Positions 12,564 through 24,457 of a stretch of 64,000 nucleotides of DNA are shown here, piece by piece. The notes under the pieces are model-generated. The model searched no databases. It worked only from the letters and a program-made list of their open reading frames with translations, and was not told the origin of the DNA. The number at the start of each line of letters is the position of its first letter. Within the stretch, counting starts at the first letter, position 1. Source of the DNA: Theobroma cacao (lineage: Eukaryota; Streptophyta; Magnoliopsida; Malvales; Malvaceae); contig NC_030855.1 of assembly GCF_000208745.1 (NCBI RefSeq), positions 6,604,695 to 6,668,694 of the forward strand. The letters are read 5' to 3'. The translations under genes and the position numbers were made by a program.

Positions 12564-13155
12564 AATATTAATTTATTTAAAATTCTGATATAAAAAACCT
12601 TTCTAATCTTCATCTATGTCAAGATTAATCTGGCTTGCCTTCACGTGGGCAAAACACGTTATTTCCCTATACACATGCTTCATTGCCATCACCTTTGTTC
12701 TCAAATTTATCTGCCCAAAGTCCTTTCTATCTTAGCCTTTGTCAAGTTAATCTCATATTGCTCATTTTGCTCATTCACAGTGGAAGAATTAATTGTAACT
12801 TGAATCCATCAATGACTTCAAATTGCAACTTCAATTTTCTCGTTAATGGTGGGAGAATTAATTTGCTTAGAAGAAAAGTTTGATTTGGATGCATGCGGAC
12901 AAAGAACAAGAAAGAGGGAGAGAAGCATGAAAAACAGATTTTTAAAATATTTTATTTTTTATCTGATTATTAATTAAAACTTTCTACTATTTACTTTTAA
13001 GATCAACTTTTCTTTTCTTTTTTTTTTTGACAAAGAAAAAAAGTTGAAGCAAATGAATGGATACTTTTAAGATCAACTTATTAATGAGGTGACGTGTTCT
13101 ATTGAACTGATAATGTATACCATCAATATAACTTGTATATACTGTCACTATGAGT

Positions 13156-13910
13156 TAGACTTGGTAATTTTAAACACGATACGAAAAAATACGAGTTAAA
13201 ACAGATTTTGAGTTTAATCTTAACATGTTTTGTATCTAATCGTGTCTCAAGTGTCAAACTCGACAAACACATTTAAAACACGTTTAAATACGTTTAGTTA
13301 ATCGTGTTATCATGTTTAAACGTGTATACGTGACACATTTATTAACATATTAAAAATTAATAGTTAAAGATTATTTTACTCTTATATAAATAATTTTAAA
13401 TAATTATTTTAATAAATTTTTTTAATTTTATAAAGATAATAATGTAATTATTACGATTAAAAACTATGAATAATTTTTTATATTATTAATATTTGAAGAT
13501 TAGATGTTAATGATATATTTTATCATACTATATGATAATGAATTTTACATATGTTATTTATATTAACTTTTTTATATTTAATGTTATTATTATTTTTGTT
13601 TTATTATAATTATTTTTATAATTATAAATTTTAAATTTAAATAATAAAATTATATTTAATTATAAATATTTTTATTTAATCGTGTTAAACGTATTATTAA
13701 TCGTGTCGTGTTATATATTGATACGTGTAATAAACGTATTAATCGTATCGTGTCATATTACACGTTTATTAAACATATACGTATACATGTTTTAAATTTA
13801 AAACGTGAATATTTAGCGAGTCTTGTTCTTGTTTAACCTTAACGTAACATATTTCGTATCTAATCGTGTCTGATACGTTTACGACACGAAAACACGAATT
13901 GTCAGGGCTA
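13156..13910. mobile_element. hAT-type MITE with 8-bp target duplication
   Basis: It lies between ctatgagt (13148-13155) and ctatcagt (13911-13918), an 8-bp duplication with one difference. Ends are tagacttggtaattt and, reverse-complemented, tagccctgacaattcg. The interior is rich in acgtgt/cgtgtc motifs and extreme AT sequence with no coding frame. The 8-bp duplication length is that of the hAT superfamily. It is inserted in the right arm of the inverted-repeat element. Confidence 0.65.
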
Positions 13911-14262
13911 CTATCAGTGCATCAAATATAAACCTCTTTCAAAATATGTCTTCCATATTACTCAAATTCAAGCCTTGTATCAAGTCTTCCTCATGTAAAG
14001 CAATGAGCACAATAAGACAGAAACTTGATGTAAGTAACAGCTTCATTTCGTATATTGCTCACCAGGATATATTATTGATAATCTGCCTCTTCAAAATCAT
14101 GACAATCTACACTAACAAGAGTAGCAATATGCAAATCAAAGTTTTGGTAACTGGATATCTTAACAAGTATATAGCATGGGGCAAGTTTTCATTTGGATGT
14201 AAATAAAACAATAGGTAAATCATAATTAATATTCTTGACCAGAAATAGGTACTCATCCTCCA

Positions 14263-17200
14263 TCACTTGGTCACACGGTAGCTCTGCATGATAGTCAAAG
14301 ATAAAATAAAAGTAGAGTCAAGTTTCATACCACAAGAGATGAAGAAACAAGTCTTACAAGCTGAAACTGGCACAGCCTGTCAAGCACTCTATGCTTCATA
14401 AAAAGATCATAGTTAAAATGCAGAGAATGAAGGAATAAGCACCAATACCTTAACCCGTTTCAGCAGATCCTTGGCCTTAGCATCATTGTTAAAGTGATTG
14501 CGCACAGGCTGTAGAAAGGATGGATAGAAAATTAGTTCACAGGCAAGTAAACAAAATAAGGGCTCTGACCACACTTGTATGTAAGTGGCACCACCAGGAT
14601 CATCAAACTAACATGAGAAACTACATTAGCTACATGTTAAAGCTCACTGCCTTTTAGAGCCAGGACATTCATGAGTTAGAACAGCAGTCCAATACTGATT
14701 AGCAGGAATATTATAAAAAGCTGATAGATATTATGTTTCTTGAATGACAACACCTCATATATGCTACATAAGCAAACACGAATTCCCCACACTATCATTT
14801 TTAAGTGGCACCATGAAGATATAAATCATAGCAACAATGCGAAAAAGCCAAAAAGGAACAGTCTGGTATATTCTATTACTCAAATTATTTGCCAACATTT
14901 GGCTACCAATGCGATAAGGTCCTTTAGTTATGCAAAAAAAGAGTGACTAATTTCACAATATATAAGACAAAAAGAGAAAAACAAACTGTAAAGTTTGGTG
15001 AATAGACAAGGTCCATTAATTATGCAAGGTCCAGTAAGCCATTACTTTGAACAAGTATTCTTTCCTTTCAGTATATATATTAATAAAACCTTAGGACATA
15101 TCCGACTACCCTTTGTTTTCTTTATCTAGTACGAGGCAGAAGCAAACTCTTTTGAAATCAATGATGTAGAATGCGGAAAAGGAAAATAAACTGTAAAATT
15201 GGGTAAGTGTATAAGTTCCATTAATTATGCAGGTCTGTTAAGCCATTACTTTGAGCAATAGTCTTCTTTCCTTTCAGTATATATATTAATAAAACCTTTG
15301 GACATATAGACTACCCTTCATTTTCTGTACCTAGTGGGGAAGAAGCAAACTTTTTTGAAATCAATGATGTTCAATTAACAGTCCCATGCATTGTTTTTAG
15401 CTGCCCTGGGATGCAGGACTATAGCATTTATGCAATGTAGTATAACATATTTCTGCCTGTTATATAACTCCAAAATAAGAAAAAGAGAATAGAGAAACCA
15501 AATATCAGACATCATTTACATTACAGAATAGAGTACAGACGCATAAAAAAGCTACTGCAAAATGAAATAATTAAGGATGAAATAAAAAATCACATAAAGC
15601 CTAGTGTAGCTAATTAAGAAGAGCTGGTCTATCCTATTAAAATTTGTTTGAGTTTAACCAAAAGATTTAACATTGTGTTTGTCTGCCAGGACCTGGCTCA
15701 GTTGCAACAGGATAGTTTTGACAGAGTTTTAGGTGTTTTCTTCAAGAGTTACCTAGTTAATTAACAGAAATAAAGGCACAATAGGTAAAATACACTTACC
15801 TGTAGTATCTTGTTCAAAGCTCTTGAAAGGGCAGGTTTCAAATCAGCAGGATGCAACTCCCCACTCTCATAGTCAGAAACAAGCTCCTCAAAATTTTTAA
15901 AGTTCCTAAATTGAAACAACATTACATTAATGTCATGCTACTCTGAAATAGTCATACTAATGACAAAACTACAAAAAGATGGCTTGTTAAACAAATATAG
16001 TGAGATAAAGGAGTTTATGAATATCAAGTGTGAAAACATAAGCGTTAATTATCAAAGCCCCTCAATCATTCTTACACAGGAACTAAATGAAGTAAGGTAT
16101 GGAACTACTCACTTGTCACCACCATTTTCTGCACTGCGCTCCACCCTGAACTCATGAAACCATGGGAAGATGATGTACTTGATGTATTCCAAACATGGAT
16201 TCCCCTCAACAATTTTAGGGGGGCAGTATGCCTTCTTTATTTTCACATTCACTTCTGCCTGTCACGTAAATCATAGGAGTATCAGAACATGATTCAGGAT
16301 TCAAGTCAGTCAACACTTTGTTTCTAAGAACTTTGAATAGAATGACACCCTGGTTATTAATCCCGACGAGTAAAGGAAAGCCAACCTCCTCATCCTCCAT
16401 GAATATTGATGATGATGGATCACTCTTTGACATTTTCTCTTGTCCCTGCTGCAGACCAGGTAGCATATCTGCATGTCATGAAAACCGAGATCAAGTAACA
16501 TAAAAGGAAAAAAAAAAGATAAGAAAAAGAACTAAAATGATGTGGAAGTAAGAGAATACGATGAGACAAGATAATTGGTTTGTTTTTCCTCTTTATGTCA
16601 TCACAATACTCTCTTGCAAGGACATTCACTTTCCTTTGATCCATGCCCAACTGGCAAATGTCTGCCTGTTCAGATAAAGTAATTCCACTTGCTCTTAGAT
16701 AAATAGAAGTTTGAAATTTACATTACAATCTATCATTAAACATATAATTTACACAAAAAAGAAAACAGCTATACAAAAAATAGTCCAGAATTGCACTGCA
16801 AATAAGTGGAAGGAGATGTATAGCAACCATGCTGGAGATCCTGAACAGCTGTTCTTTACTTAAACTGTCAAAATGATTTTGAAGCTTTACAGTATGTTTG
16901 GAACTTCAATCAGGATTTGAAACTTTTCTTGATTTTGACAGAATAGGAACAACATGAACCAAAGAATAAAATTCAGAAAAAATACCCAATAATGTCCCAT
17001 ATAAAATCCTACAATCAAAGGACACCAAATGATATCTAACAGAACCTCCTCAATGGAAGAAAAAATACCCAATGATGTCCCATAGGAAATACCCATAATA
17101 AGCTTTTATTGATTGATGTCAACATATCCTCCCTACAAAGTTTAGATCCACTGTCAAAAACAAACTTTCGTATTTTCCCAATTTTAAAAATGAAATTTCA

Positions 17201-19176
17201 ATCTCTAATGAGCAACTGACAACAAGGAAATAGAGACTAAATACTGTTTCTCAGCAAGATTATAATCATGCTTGAGTATGATTCATTCTAAACCAATCCA
17301 TGTTAGTTTAAACAAAGGGTTCAGAAAACCATTTGATTTTTACAGCTCAAAAATTTGTTATAGAATATGCTACCGAGATAGTGCAACAGTCAGTGGATAT
17401 TGGAAGAACTAAAACAAGGAGTCTCATTGATCTAGAGAAGAATATTTAAAAGGAAAAAGAAAATAGCGTATTCATGGTCCAAAAGCAATGTTGAGAAGAA
17501 CAGTAAAAAAATTGCCCATCGGACTTTACTTTTTTCCTCTTCTTGTGGCCACCGAAACAGTATCACTATATAGCATGCCAAGCACATATGTATAAGACTC
17601 AAATGACTACTACATATTAAAAGACAAGAAATTAACAAAGATTAAAAATATTATACCAACATTTTAATTCATATGCATGCAAGTGTGATATAAGAGAAGG
17701 TGAGTAATAACTATAAATAACTCATGACACTGAGTGTCTCTCAACTTTTATAAAGCTTTGCATATAAATCTGTCTCAAATTCTTTACGAAAAGGCAGGGG
17801 ATCAGAAAAACTTAAAATTCATAAGCAGAAGCACCTTAAGGAAAAATATGTCAGCACACTGCATGCATGGGTAAAGAATTTGGGCGGCTGACAACTCATC
17901 TTGCTCACTACGGCCCATAATTTGACAACACCTAAAAAGAACAAATTTGTGTACGGCATCAACAGAAGCATTACTAGTAATATAAGGAAAAGATTAGAAA
18001 AAAAAAAATCAAAATTCTATTGTTTCCACACCTCATTATCCTGGGAAGCTTGTTTCTGCGGGCTATATCCATCACAAGGGGCCAGTACTCCGACGCCCTG
18101 GAGTTAATTTCATCTGAAGACCACAAGAATTCAACCTTTCCATTAAGATCCATGCCGACTGCCTTCCAGATTTCAATCAAATATTGTCCAACTATTTTAA
18201 TCTTCTTCAAGTCACCACCCATTTTATTGTTTAGCTGCGCAAACCAATCTGCAACCCAGATTTTTACTTTACATCCAGCAGAGGTCAGTTTGTTAACATT
18301 TATCGCCTTCACAACTCCCTGTTTACAGACAAAAAACAAAAGAAACTTCAATGGATGAGGGGGAAAAAAAACCTAAAAAGAAAGCACCGGACATCTAAAA
18401 TGACATAACGTAAAGGAGAAGTTGCCACCATCTTGTCAACATGCATCATATGAGTTAACATTACAAATGAGAGAAGCATGTTAGATCTGAAGTTCGAGTA
18501 TGTCAAGCGGTTTAATTTATGGAAAAAGAAATCAAGACGAATATTCTAAAAATCTATAAAAATCGTTCAAAACCAATTAAATCTGCAAACCACTAAGAAG
18601 AAGTTGGAACTTTGAAATGAAATGATGAAAGAAATTACGCAAAGAAAAAAAAATCAGCATGTTTCATTTTCATAAATAAATCCATAATTAGCTGTGACGT
18701 ATTAATTAAATCCAACAAACCATTGATTTCAATTCTAAGATTTCGACTCAAGAGAGAATTTAGTCAACAACAGTAGAAAAGTTGAGAGAAAGATAGAAGA
18801 ATATAGATATGAATAAAGGAAATAATGGGGCACCTGAGCAATGTGCATTCTGCCAGAAGGCTCAAAGCCATCGTAGCAAATGGGTTCAGGCTTGTGGGTG
18901 AGAAGGTTCAGCAGCTCATCCTCTTGAATGCATTCTTCCCCAACACTTCTTATAATCCGAAACCTCTCTTCTACACTCAGCCTGAAACCATAATAAAAAA
19001 AATCGATTTCTATCTAAAAACTGAAATTAAGAAAGAAAAAGAATTCCGAATTCAACGGAAATGACTTACTGTGGAGTTGATGAAGACGAAGAGGAAGAGG
19101 AAGGTTGGGAGTTGATGGAGAGGGATTGGATGTCGCTCGACGGCGGAGTCTGGTCCGGCGGCGATTGCTCCGCCAT
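14263..19176 (-). CDS. Tyrosine--tRNA ligase, cytosolic, ten exons
   Basis: The enzyme charges tRNA-Tyr with tyrosine using ATP in the cytosol. Exons (minus strand): 19070-19176, 18834-18981, 18032-18318, 17835-17931, 16560-16665, 16386-16468, 16113-16258, 15800-15905, 14449-14508, 14263-14283. All introns are GT-AG and phases agree, giving 1,161 nt and 386 residues, close to the usual size of plant cytosolic TyrRS. Residues 1-35 form a Ser-rich, low-complexity N-terminus. The class I HIGH-equivalent is 'GRMHIAQ' (residues 79-85). The region 'KVKIWVADWFAQLNNKMGG' and 'CCQIMGRSEQDE' belong to the Rossmann core of the archaeal/eukaryotic type. 'KMSKSDPSS' (260-268) is the KMSKS loop. The protein ends SYRVTK. 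There is no EMAPII-like C-terminal domain, as expected in plants. The start at 19176 is the first in-frame ATG; aaattataagg near 19262-19272 could be a TATA box. The gene appears intact although surrounded by transposons. Confidence 0.95.
14983..15370. repeat. Tandem duplication of about 185 bp in intron 8 of the TyrRS gene
   Basis: Copy 1 is 14983-15167 and copy 2 is 15188-15370. They share 'aaactgtaaa', 'tccattaattatgcaggt', 'taagccattactttga', 'tttcctttcagtatatatat' and 'ttttgaaatcaatgatgt' in the same order. Scattered substitutions and small indels show that the duplication is not recent. It lies wholly inside the intron between exons 8 and 9. Confidence 0.85.
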
Positions 19177-21480
19177 TGGTTCTGAGGATAATGCGATGGC
19201 GGCAGACGTTTTACAAGTTTGGGAATCAAATTCTGCTGAAGCCCTAGTCTGGGGTCAAACCTTATAATTTAAGATGAAAGAGTTCGTTTACTGTGTTGTG
19301 AGTCAGTTCACTCCCAAAGGAAGCTTAACCTTAGGTGCAGTTAATTATTCAGAACCGGTATTACAAACATCTTATAAAAACTAATAGCTTTAAAACTGTT
19401 TAATTTATTTTTATATAAATTTTAATTTTGATTAAAATTATGATAAAAGATATTTAATAAATAACTTTATATTAATCATGAAATTTTTTATTTATTATGA
19501 AAAAATTTTAATTTTTTATTTATTTAAAACAAATTTTTGAGAAGAGAGGTAGAGAAAAGTAAGATTGTGATTTACAATGATTTGTAGAGAGAGCAAGAGA
19601 GGAGAGAGAAATCGATTGGGAAATGGGTATTTTTTGAAAAGGTAATATTGAGATTATTCTTAATAAGTGATGACCGTTTTAGAATAAAATGAAAATTTTT
19701 TCTAATAAGCTTATCTGTTTTTAAAAGAAGAGAAAAGAAAACTTTGGAATTTTGTTTGAAGTTTTTTTTGTTAATTTTATTTTTAAAAAAAAAATTGATT
19801 TATTTAAAAGCTTCTCAAAGCACTGTTAAGTTCTATTTATGTTTTTAAAAGATAAATAACTTGAAAAAAAAGTCAGGCTAAATAGATACTCATTCTAAAT
19901 TTCAAATTTTTGTATTTATGCTAGAAGTTATTTAGCTTTTTGTAAGAAGTCATAAATCGATTTTTTTTTTTATATTTGAAAGTGTCATTGTTTAATAATA
20001 AATGTTTAATGGGGATTTTATATATTTTCATTTTAGTCTATAATAATTCATAAATTTACAAAAAAGAATTATATTCTTTTCATTTTAGTTTCAATTTATT
20101 TTACTTGATTCATTTATTTTTTATTTAATTTTTTTCCAATTAACAAAAAATAGATTTATTTTATTTGTTTATTTCACTTTAAATCTTATTGTTTGGTTTA
20201 ATAAAGTTGATTTTTTTATTTACTGAAAATAAAAAATTTACAAATAGGCTTTTACATTCTAAAACAATTATGCATTAAGTTTATTATAAGGTCTTAGTTT
20301 TTCTTTACAACACTTACAAAATAGCTCTTAAATGATACTTTTTAATGTAAACTAGGCCATATAAATTAATATGGCTGGACCACCCTCCCCTTCTCCCTCT
20401 CCTCCTTTCCGTTCTTTCTCTTCTCAAATTTCTTTTAATATCAAATATAAAAAATTAAAAAATTTCTGTGGCATTTTTTAAAACACATGTCGAGTTATTA
20501 TTAATTTTTTTAAAAGGTTGGCATATCCCTTTTTAACTCATAAGGTTAATCTCATATATAAATTGGAATATCTAATTATTCATTTTCTTTTAAACTTTAA
20601 ATATCAAATCTTTTATTATTATTTGAGTATAATGAGTAACTAACCCTTTTACTTTGTCTTTTAGAATAAATACTAACCTTTCCTAATTTTGTTTTCTATA
20701 ATCAACTTCTAAATTAGTATTTTACTTTTAGATAAAGAAATCCGATTATGCTTTAAAATTTGTTAAAAGTAATCATCCCTTAAAATGAAAGAAAGAGAAA
20801 AGAAAATCCCAAGGTTACTTTAAAACTTCATTAAAATAACCTAACTATTCATTTTTTAAGATTAATTTTTTTCGACCATAAGAAATATCAAAGGAGCAAA
20901 AAAATAGAATCTTTTTCTCTTAGCTGCAAATAATCAAAATTGCTCTAATAAGTTTTATTTTAAATTCATAATTAAATGATTTTTTGTAAGCTTAAGAAAC
21001 ATTCAAAAACCTTAAATTACTTAATAAAATTCAATAAATGTATTTGTCAAGTATTTAAGGTCATAGTAAAATAGGAAAAATGGTTCTTGAATGAAAAAGG
21101 CTAAAATTAAGAGGATATACTTTTATATAATACTTATAAGGATCGATCTCTTCGAAATAGAAGTAAAAAAAAAAACAAAACTTAGTTAAAGTTACAAGGA
21201 TTGATCCCAAGGGTTAAAGGATTGACACATATTAGATAAAACTAAAAGATCCCTTGCTTCCTACTAAGAATCAATCTCACCATTTTAAGGATCAATCCCC
21301 TTCTCACATATTTTTAAATTGAACCCCTATAATTGAGTTTGCAATTCTCTTTACCCTTCTTACATTTTGGTGTTGTGAATGGTCCTTACAAACCAATGAA
21401 GACAATAGACGGTAGATGAGTAATCAAAGAGGAAAGTAAGTGGGATACAAACAACAACAACAAAATGACTCAACTTAATA
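19177..21480. other. AT-rich intergenic region upstream of the TyrRS gene
   Basis: The first 100-150 bases next to the gene presumably hold its 5' UTR and promoter. The remainder is AT-rich with homopolymer runs and no supported coding region. At 20880-21310 there is sequence with 'ggattgatccc' and 'ggatcaatcccc' motifs that resembles, in inverted orientation, 47740-48080. It looks like an old LTR fragment. Confidence 0.4.
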
Positions 21481-21489
21481 CCAAGACAA

Positions 21490-22090
21490 TACTCTCTTTT
21501 GTGCACTTGTGTTGATGATAACAATTGATATCCATGTGTGAAAGTACCAAAGAAATATAAGATAATATGAAGGAACAAATCAAGTAAAAGAATCCAAGAT
21601 AAGGATCTTTACTTGACAAGACATACCTAAGGATAGAATTTGTGAAAGAAAATGCTACATAGCTTGCCATAATCATTGGAAACAAAGGTGACAGTCATTG
21701 AAAAGCCAAAGAACCTTAATACTCTATCCATGAATGAGTTAATTGACTTTCTCCTAACTCATGAGATGAAACCAAAACATGAAAATAAGAGGGAGTTTTC
21801 AAAAAGGATAACATTTGCATTAAAGTCTACCATACAAGAAAAAGAAAAGATGATTGAAGTAGGAAGTGACAAAGATGACAAAGTGGCTATCTTTGCTAAG
21901 AAGTTCAACAAGCTCATGAGAATTAAAAGGTACAACAAAGGAAAACGGCAACAAAAGAATGAGACAACATAAGGAGAACCAAACAAAGATCATGTTATTT
22001 GTTATGATGCAAGAAACATGGGCACACTAAGTTTGAACGTCCAACTTGGAAGAAATACAACACAAATAAACTAAAAAAGAAGGCTATGGT
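21490..22090 (+). pseudogene. Ty1/copia Gag remnant (SIRE-like)
   Basis: An open stretch at 21676-21972 reads 'KNLNTLSMNELIDFLLTHEM' and later 'KVAIFAKKFNKLMR'. This is the C-terminal half of a SIRE/copia Gag, the structural protein that packages element RNA. It is followed in a broken frame (about 21990-22075) by a damaged zinc knuckle: C, then G-H-T-K-F-E and 'PTWKKYNTNK', with the second and last cysteines lost. Upstream bases 21490-21670 look like frameshifted Gag. The frame ends where a minus-strand LTR begins at 22091. No protease or RT of this copy is found. Confidence 0.7.
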
Positions 22091-22296
22091 TGTTGGTCCC
22101 AAAGATGTGTGTTAGAAGGGGGGTGAATAGTACTTTTTAAATGCCACTAACCTTAACTTCTAATTAAAAGCTAGTTAAAGGTCAATGATGAGAAGTTGAA
22201 TGCCAGATGAAAGAATGATTTTAAAGAAGAATGAAATGAAAAATACGCAGCGGAAAGAAAATACGCAGTGAAAATGAAAGAAGGCTTTTATACCAC

Positions 22297-24448
22297 TGAT
22301 GGGTTTGGCTATAGACGGCATGCTCAAAATACGCAGTGGAAAGAAAATTAAAACTTATAACTAAACAACCAAGACATGCCTCCACCCATGGATCACTTTG
22401 GTGATATTTAACACATAAAAGTACAAAATAAATTATTATTTAGAAGTTACCTTGCCATGTAATTTCGTAATCACGATGACACTTTTCAAAGCAATCTCGC
22501 GAACACCACAAGGAGCAAAAACCCTAGCTAATCAAGTGCTTGGCCTCCAATGGTAGTACACACGATTGCACTTGAACCTTCAACAAAGGAGGAAGTTTTT
22601 TAACTACACTTTGTGCTAGCAAATAGGACAACAATTGCCCTTTCCTTCTTTTTCACAATCTTAGCTGAATCTTTCTCGAAAATTGCTTCATAAGCAAATT
22701 TCTCTTTCACACAAAGGGAGTGGTGGCAAAGAAAAAAAAACGTTTTTCTTTTTCTGACAAAAACTAGGTTTTCTTCAATTGTGAAAAACTCTAATATGAA
22801 AAATAATTAAAAGGTGACTTATATAGTTAAGTTAAAATAACTTCAACTTTGCAATTAAGCCCTCAATATTATAAAACATTATANAGTTTTTTAACTACAC
22901 TTTGTGCTAGCAAATAGGACAACAATTATCCTTTTCTTCTTTTTCACAATCTTAGCTGAATCTTTCTCGAAAATTGCTTCATAAGCAATTTTCTCTTTCA
23001 CACAAAGGGAGTGGTGGCAAAGAAAGAAAACGTTTCTATTTTTCTGACAAAAAACTATGTTTTCTTCAATTGTGAAAAACTCTAATATGAAAAATAATTA
23101 AAAGGTGACTTATATAGTTAGGTTAAAATAACTTCAATTTTGCAATTAAGCCCTCAATATTATAACACATTATAATATTGGACCCATTACTTAATTAAAC
23201 TCTTTTAATTAAGTCATTGGAAATTAAAATTAAAATTAATTTTCTTTATATTTTGCAATCAAGGCCTTATAATTATAACTATTTATAATTATGCCAAAAA
23301 CTTAATTAAACTCTTTTAATTAAATTTATAGAAGTTAATTACCTAGCATGTGATTTACGTCTAACTTAAATCGTCACTCTCTCAATTTAATTGAAATGCA
23401 ATCATTGTGTGTGACCCATTAGGTTCCCAACATATTGACAATGGAATTGATTAATGACTTAATTGATTAATATAAATTTCAATCAATTAATTTATAATCA
23501 ATTCCATAGTCCAAGATTGGCATCTAGCAATGCATCATGGCCACTCAATTGTTGAGAGAGTCAAAGGGTTCTTTGACAACCTTTCAGTGTACAGTTTATC
23601 AGTGTAATTCATTCCCTCATCATATATCTCGAAGATGATAAGAGCTTAGTATAGTGTCAACTTTTATTGACCTCCATATTTGTTCCTGCAATTATAGCAT
23701 TAGCTTTATAGAGAGTTATGAAACCTTTTTCATAATCTTTATGTCACCTTGGCCAAGGACTTCAATAAGCTAATGTTAACTAAGAACTGATAGGATATGT
23801 CCTCTAAAACACTTGAGGTGATGATTCCTATCTTGACCACTCATTTTCCTTCATATGCTTTATACTAGACCCAAAAGCATCCTGTTTTGGCACCCTTGGT
23901 TAGGCACCCGTAGGGATGAAATCAAAGTATAGCACTCCACACATAAGACAACTTGGTATCTCAAGTCTAGGGAGTATTTATACAACTGACACATGAGAAG
24001 TGTTGCATAGACACTAGAGTGTATTACCAAATGCACTTCTCATGGCGAGTCATGTTCAGTGAACTTGCTCTCCTAGGCAAGCACCTATATTCTAATTCCA
24101 AGTATCTCTATACTTCAATCTATGAGATTGATTGCTTACTTCCAAAGTAAGGAACATAAAATATACCAGTCTCTAAGCATCATTGATCTCCAATCTCAAT
24201 GATACATTGACCAGGAACATTTTTGAGATTATGCTTTGATGCATAGGAATCTCATAACTGCAACCCATTACAGTTTCCTTGCAAGGCATATTAATCTCAT
24301 AGACTTCATTCAATTAGAATTATAACTCATTATAATTAATGTCTTATTGATGAAGGAAAATCTCTAATCATTCAACATGAATGATATTGTTGCATGATTA
24401 GAATCAAGCCTCAACCAATCCCAATTGGCTGCAGGGCTCATCCCAACA
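22297..24448 (-). repeat. 3' LTR of the nested element
   Basis: It matches 27468-29311 along its full length, from tgatgggtttggct to ctcatcccaaca. It is about 300 bases longer because of the duplication around the N at 22884. Differences from the other LTR are scattered substitutions and small indels, so the insertion is not very recent. Seven bases (ataccac, 22290-22296) separate its end from the target duplication. Confidence 0.8.
22594..23174. repeat. 290-bp direct duplication separated by a single N
   Basis: Copy A is 22594-22883, N is at 22884, and copy B is 22885-23174. Both start agttttttaactacacttt and end cattata. They differ at a few places (for example 'attgccctttcc' against 'attatccttttc'). 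The sister LTR has this segment only once (about 27765-28050). The arrangement suggests an assembly join rather than a biological repeat. Confidence 0.8.
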
Positions 24449-24457
24449 TCTCCCACT
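24449..24457 (-). other. Polypurine tract of the nested element
   Basis: The minus strand reads agtgggaga directly before the LTR start tgttgggatgag. This marks 22297-24448 as the 3' LTR. Confidence 0.7.

Larger units (their letters stand above)
11787..13932. mobile_element. Long inverted-repeat (fold-back or MITE-like) element, class unknown
   Basis: The left arm 11787-11861 starts tttatatttgatgcactgat and ends ...cattaataag. Its reverse complement is found at 13077-13155 plus 13919-13932, the right arm, which a hAT MITE has split. The interior carries the 12052-12563 element and AT-rich sequence. No matching target duplication is evident at the outer ends, and no transposase is seen. The class cannot be decided from this copy. 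Confidence 0.45.

Noticed and set aside
17974..18358. A 112-codon plus-strand frame
   Set aside because: It is antisense to TyrRS exon 3.
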